From contig CALQBR020000023.1 of NCBI GenBank assembly GCA_943328865.2, forward strand, positions 1 to 10,232: DNA of 10,232 bases. The letters are read 5' to 3'. Source of the DNA: Sphingobacterium thalpophilum. GTDB taxonomy: Bacteria; Bacteroidota; Bacteroidia; Flavobacteriales; Flavobacteriaceae. Under the pieces are notes generated by a model. It worked only from the letters and a program-made list of their open reading frames with translations. It was not told the DNA's origin and did no database searches. Numbering within the stretch: position 1 is the stretch's first letter; every line of letters begins with the position of its first letter. Positions 7,381 to 10,232 of this stretch are shown here, piece by piece. The position numbers and the translations under genes are program-made.

Positions 7381-7388
7381 CAAATGTA
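7381..7388 (-). promoter_or_regulatory. -7 promoter element of the DUF47–pit operon
   Basis: Read on the minus strand, 7388-7381 is TACATTTG, a perfect match to the Bacteroidota TAnnTTTG element. No clear TTG lies 17-23 bases upstream; TTA at 7414-7412 (23-base gap) is the nearest approximation, which suggests a weak or activator-assisted promoter. The leader to the ATG at 7359 would be about 10-17 bases, again without a Shine-Dalgarno sequence. Confidence 0.55.
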
Positions 7389-7395
7389 TTGTTTC

Positions 7396-7414
7396 AATGT
7401 TAAGCTAACATTAA
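7396..7414 (-). promoter_or_regulatory. Candidate operator: palindrome and 11-base-period repeats before DUF47–pit
   Basis: AATGTTA (7396-7402) and TAACATT (7406-7412) form a perfect seven-base inverted repeat with a three-base centre, directly upstream of the -7 element. On the minus strand the same DNA also reads TTAATG, five bases, TTAACA (7414-7398), two hexamers with an 11-base period. That is the layout of Pho boxes, and the second hexamer equals the TTAACA form known for Bacillus PhoP. A phosphate-responsive regulator is plausible given the downstream genes. The AT-rich background makes chance occurrence a real alternative. Confidence 0.35.
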
Positions 7415-7504
7415 TTTAGCACAAAATACGCGTTGAAAAATCATTTTTTTACTTTAAAGGTTATCATTGCACCAATACCCTATTCCTTATTAAAATCATT
7501 TTCA

Positions 7505-7512
7505 TAATTTAG
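7505..7512 (+). promoter_or_regulatory. Weak -7-like element for the carboxylase gene
   Basis: TAATTTAG differs from TAnnTTTG at one base. No TTG occurs at the proper distance upstream; the nearest, 7467-7469, is 35 bases away. It would place the transcript start just before the inverted repeat at 7521-7538. This is a tentative call. Confidence 0.25.
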
Positions 7513-7520
7513 CATCCTTA

Positions 7521-7538
7521 AATTGATAGGGATCAATT
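7521..7538 (+). repeat. Inverted repeat in the carboxylase leader
   Basis: AATTGAT (7521-7527) and ATCAATT (7532-7538) are perfect seven-base arms around AGGG. The element lies 31-48 bases before the ATG at 7569. CAATT recurs at 7534, 7542 and 7556, so the region is repetitive. It could be an operator for a dimeric regulator or a weak leader hairpin; no U-run follows, so it is not a terminator. Confidence 0.4.
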
Positions 7539-7568
7539 ACCAATTATCAAATCTACAATTGCTGCAAT

Positions 7569-9197
7569 ATGGACTTAAACTTCAACAAAAACGAAGATTA
7601 CAACAGACTTTTATTATCTGATTTAAAACAAAAATTAGCGAAGGTCAAACTCGGTGGCGGGGAAAAACGAATTGAGAAATTACACAGTGAGGGTAAAATG
7701 ACGGCGCGCGAGCGTATTGATTATTTGCTTGATGCCAAAGCCAAAAGTATTGAAATTGGCGCTTTTGTTGGAGAAGGTATGTACGCCGAGCATGGAGGTT
7801 GTCCTTCTGGTGGGGTAGTTATTAAAATAGGATTCATTAAAGGTAAACAATGCATTGTGGTAGCCAATGATGCTACGGTTAAGGCGGGTGCTTGGTTTCC
7901 TATTACGGGAAAAAAGAACTTACGCGCTCAAGAAATTGCCATTGAAAACAGGCTTCCTATTATTTATTTAGTGGATTCTGCAGGGGTTTATTTGCCTTTA
8001 CAAGATGAAATTTTCCCGGACAAAGAACATTTTGGACGCATCTTTAGAAATAATGCGGTGATGAGTAGTATGGGAATTACACAAATTGCGGCCGTGATGG
8101 GAAGCTGTGTCGCTGGTGGTGCTTATCTTCCGATTATGAGTGACGAAGCAATGATTGTAGACAAAACAGGCAGTATCTTTTTAGCAGGTAGTTATTTAGT
8201 AAAAGCAGCTATTGGAGAAACGATAGATAACGAAACATTGGGTGGAGCTACTACCCATTGCGAAATTTCAGGAGTGACCGATTATAAGGCTAAAGATGAC
8301 AAAGACGCCTTAGATCGTATTAAAAATATCGTTGGAAAAATTGGTGATTTCGACAATGCAGGTTACAACCGCATAAAAGCCGAAAAACCCGCTTTAGATG
8401 AAAATGAAATTTATGGCATTTTACCGAAGGCAAGAAATGAGCAATATGACATGTACGATCTTATAAAACGTTTGGTCGATAATTCTGAATTTGACGAGTA
8501 TAAAGGCGATTATGGAAAAACCCTAATCACTGCTTATGCCCGTATTGACGGATGGGCAGTAGGAATTGTGGCCAACCAACGAAAAGTAGTAAAAACCGCC
8601 AAGGGCGAAATGCAATTTGGTGGTGCGATTTACTCGGATTCAGCTGATAAAGCCACCCGATTTATTGCCAATTGCAACCAAAAGAAAATTCCATTAGTGT
8701 TTGTTCAAGACGTTACTGGATTTATGGTAGGTTCAAAATCAGAACATGGGGGAATCATTAAAGACGGTGCTAAAATGGTAAATGCCGTCAGTAATTCTGT
8801 AGTTCCAAAATTCACCGTAATTGTAGGTAATTCGTATGGCGCAGGAAATTATGCCATGTGTGGAAAAGCCTATGATCCCCGATTAATTTTTGCTTGGCCA
8901 AGTGCCGAATTAGCCGTAATGGGCGGTACACAAGCAGCAAAAGTATTGGCACAAATTGAAGCCTCTTCGCTAAAAGCAAAAGGAGAAATCATTGACGAAG
9001 CCAAAGAAGCGGAGTTATTCAATAAAATAAAAGCCCGTTACGACGAACAAGTTTCGCCTTATTATGCCGCATCCCGATTGTGGACGGATGCGATTATCGA
9101 CCCATTAGATACGCGTACTTGGATTTCTATGGGGATTGAAGCCGCCAACCACTCGCCTATTGAGAAGAAATTTAATTTGGGTGTGATTCAGGTTTAA
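7569..9197 (+). CDS. Acyl-CoA carboxylase carboxyltransferase (beta) subunit, methylcrotonyl-CoA carboxylase-like
   Basis: This 542-residue protein is the carboxyltransferase half of a biotin-dependent acyl-CoA carboxylase. It moves the carboxyl group from carboxybiotin to an acyl-CoA in the cytoplasm. Two crotonase-fold domains are present. The N domain covers about 45-290, with the oxyanion-hole region MGSCVAGGAYLP (177-188). The C domain covers about 305-530, with GNSYGAGNYAMCG (420-432) and GFMVGSKSEHGGIIKDGAKM (384-403). The stretches LQDEIFPDKEHFGRIF (144-159) and the GFMVG and NYAMCG regions resemble methylcrotonyl-CoA carboxylase beta (leucine breakdown) more than the propionyl-CoA type, though geranyl- or other acyl-CoA specificity cannot be excluded. 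The length fits the family. No biotin carboxylase or biotin carrier gene lies on either side here: upstream is the divergent phosphate operon and downstream a peptidase, so the alpha partner must be encoded elsewhere. The ATG at 7569 is the only plausible start before residue 44. Confidence 0.94.
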   Translation: MDLNFNKNEDYNRLLLSDLKQKLAKVKLGGGEKRIEKLHSEGKMTARERIDYLLDAKAKSIEIGAFVGEGMYAEHGGCPSGGVVIKIGFIKGKQCIVVANDATVKAGAWFPITGKKNLRAQEIAIENRLPIIYLVDSAGVYLPLQDEIFPDKEHFGRIFRNNAVMSSMGITQIAAVMGSCVAGGAYLPIMSDEAMIVDKTGSIFLAGSYLVKAAIGETIDNETLGGATTHCEISGVTDYKAKDDKDALDRIKNIVGKIGDFDNAGYNRIKAEKPALDENEIYGILPKARNEQYDMYDLIKRLVDNSEFDEYKGDYGKTLITAYARIDGWAVGIVANQRKVVKTAKGEMQFGGAIYSDSADKATRFIANCNQKKIPLVFVQDVTGFMVGSKSEHGGIIKDGAKMVNAVSNSVVPKFTVIVGNSYGAGNYAMCGKAYDPRLIFAWPSAELAVMGGTQAAKVLAQIEASSLKAKGEIIDEAKEAELFNKIKARYDEQVSPYYAASRLWTDAIIDPLDTRTWISMGIEAANHSPIEKKFNLGVIQV

Positions 9198-9252
9198 ATA
9201 GTCCCATACTAAATACTACAATCTATAGTGACCTATTATTCATACGCATGCT

Positions 9253-9271
9253 ATTTTATACGCTATAAAAT
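9253..9271 (+). promoter_or_regulatory. Inverted repeat covering the S41 gene start codon
   Basis: ATTTTATA (9253-9260) and TATAAAAT (9264-9271) are perfect eight-base arms around CGC, and the right arm contains the A and T of the start codon at 9270. A hairpin in the mRNA would partly hide the start. ATACGC also occurs as a direct repeat at 9242-9247 and 9258-9263. The stem is all A-U, so its stability is low. The 72-base gap after the carboxylase stop shows neither a terminator nor a TAnnTTTG promoter, so readthrough from the carboxylase gene is possible. Confidence 0.4.
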
Positions 9272-10232
9272 GAAAAAAGTAGTAATGCTTGTTATTACTG
9301 CTGTGCTGCTGATTCAATGCACCACGATAAAGAGTCATAATAATCATTTAAATGATTTAATACCTGAAAAAGACTTACATTCTGATGTAGATTTTATCTA
9401 CATTAAATTACAGCAATTGCATCCCAAACTATATTGGTACATCAGTAAAGAAGACTTAGATTATAAATTTGACAGTCTTAAAACGACCATCACCAAACCT
9501 CTAACTAGTTTTGAATTTTACCAAAAATTAAGTCCAGTAATTGCTAATGTGCGTCAAGGCCATTTATTTGTGAGTCCCCCACAAAAAATATTTACAAGGC
9601 AAGAAACTCAGGTCATCACAAAAAAAGGAAATGGTCCATTTTCCCAATTTGATTTTGAACTATTTGACAATAAGCTTTATGTGGTAAGAAATAAATCCTA
9701 TGATAAATCAATAAAAATAGGAACCGAAGTGGTGGCTATCAATGGCATTCAAACCCAAGACCTTTTAATGAAATACAACAAATGGTTTGCTTCAGATGGA
9801 TTTAATCAAACTTATAAAAGAAATGCGGCTTCTAGAAAATTTTCGACTTTCTATACTTTCGAGAATGGCATATTGGATAGCATTTGTTATCATTTTAAAT
9901 ACCAGGATACTTTAAAAACAGTATCCATAAAACGAAAAGTGATTGATACAACTGATACCAATAAAAAACAGTCAAAAAAGAAATTAAATGCTTTCGAAAA
10001 GGCAAAAATAAAAGCCGATGAGAAGCAAAAAAGTATCTTTGGATATGACGTTAATACGAAGATCTATAATCGAAACCTGAGATTTATAGAAAAAGACAGC
10101 AGTATCGCCATAATGAAAATACGTAGTTTTATGGAAGGGGATTTCAGGACTTTTTACAAAGAAAGTTTTAGTAAAATCGACTGGTATAAATCAAAAAACT
10201 TAATTATCGACCTGAGAGACAATGGCGGTGGA
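9270..10232 (+). CDS. S41-family peptidase lipoprotein (partial, C-terminus beyond window)
   Basis: The frame is open for 321 codons from ATG 9270 to the right edge and has no stop, so the C-terminal part is missing. The N-terminus has lysines, a hydrophobic run and then LLIQC (13-17). This is a probable lipobox with Cys17 as the lipidated residue, although Gln at -1 is not the usual Gly, Ala or Ser. Residues 38-105 form the helical N-terminal region common in Bacteroidota S41 proteins (DFIYIKLQQLHPKLYWYIS, then a VRQGHLFV segment). A PDZ-like strand-loop follows at about 148-170 (KIGTEVVAINGI). The peptidase core begins near 278, with IAIMKIRSFMEGDF and the family motif LIIDLRDNGGG at 311-321. 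The catalytic serine and lysine lie further downstream, so activity cannot be judged. A lysine-rich charged insert at about 222-256 interrupts the middle. The protein is likely anchored in the cell envelope and may process or degrade envelope proteins; its substrate is unknown. Confidence 0.87.
   Translation, partial: MKKVVMLVITAVLLIQCTTIKSHNNHLNDLIPEKDLHSDVDFIYIKLQQLHPKLYWYISKEDLDYKFDSLKTTITKPLTSFEFYQKLSPVIANVRQGHLFVSPPQKIFTRQETQVITKKGNGPFSQFDFELFDNKLYVVRNKSYDKSIKIGTEVVAINGIQTQDLLMKYNKWFASDGFNQTYKRNAASRKFSTFYTFENGILDSICYHFKYQDTLKTVSIKRKVIDTTDTNKKQSKKKLNAFEKAKIKADEKQKSIFGYDVNTKIYNRNLRFIEKDSSIAIMKIRSFMEGDFRTFYKESFSKIDWYKSKNLIIDLRDNGGG

Overview
The window looks like a chromosomal segment from a low-GC Bacteroidota bacterium, most likely a Flavobacterium or close relative. 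The reasons are the AT-rich composition, starts without Shine-Dalgarno sequences, several promoter-like sites of the Bacteroidota type (TTG, about 20 bases, TAnnTTTG), and typical flavobacterial protein types: a secreted DUF4832-type protein, an S41 lipoprotein, and a DUF47/PiT pair. I see no tRNA, rRNA, CRISPR array, insertion sequence, prophage or integrase. It reads as ordinary core-genome sequence.

Layout, left to right. (1) Positions 1-970, minus: the N-terminal part of a secreted DUF4874/DUF4832 protein, cut by the window edge. (2) A 286-base divergent intergenic region with promoter-like sites facing both ways. (3) 1257-2600, plus: a DEAD-box RNA helicase with all core motifs and a short basic tail. 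(4) 2746-5264, plus: a tight two-gene unit. The first gene is a multidomain cyclic-nucleotide-binding-like / CBS-pair / DUF294 nucleotidyltransferase protein. The second, two bases later, is a DnaQ-fold exonuclease-like protein whose catalytic residues look largely lost. (5) A strong bidirectional terminator at 5351-5381 separates this unit from the convergent phosphate genes. (6) 7359-5389, minus: a DUF47/PhoU-like accessory gene followed by a PiT phosphate transporter, a classic low-affinity phosphate-uptake pair. A palindrome and 11-base-period repeats lie just upstream of its -7 element. (7) 7569-9197, plus: the carboxyltransferase (beta) subunit of a methylcrotonyl/propionyl-CoA carboxylase type enzyme, with no alpha subunit nearby. 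(8) 9270 to the right edge, plus: the N-terminal part of a lipoprotein of the S41 peptidase family, cut before its catalytic serine.

I did not find a clearly new system. The most interesting item is the pair at 2746-5264: an apparently active GlnD-type nucleotidyltransferase joined to two sensory modules, one of which lacks the usual cyclic-nucleotide-binding arginine, translationally linked to a probable pseudo-exonuclease. The second is the regulatory architecture in front of the DUF47-PiT operon.
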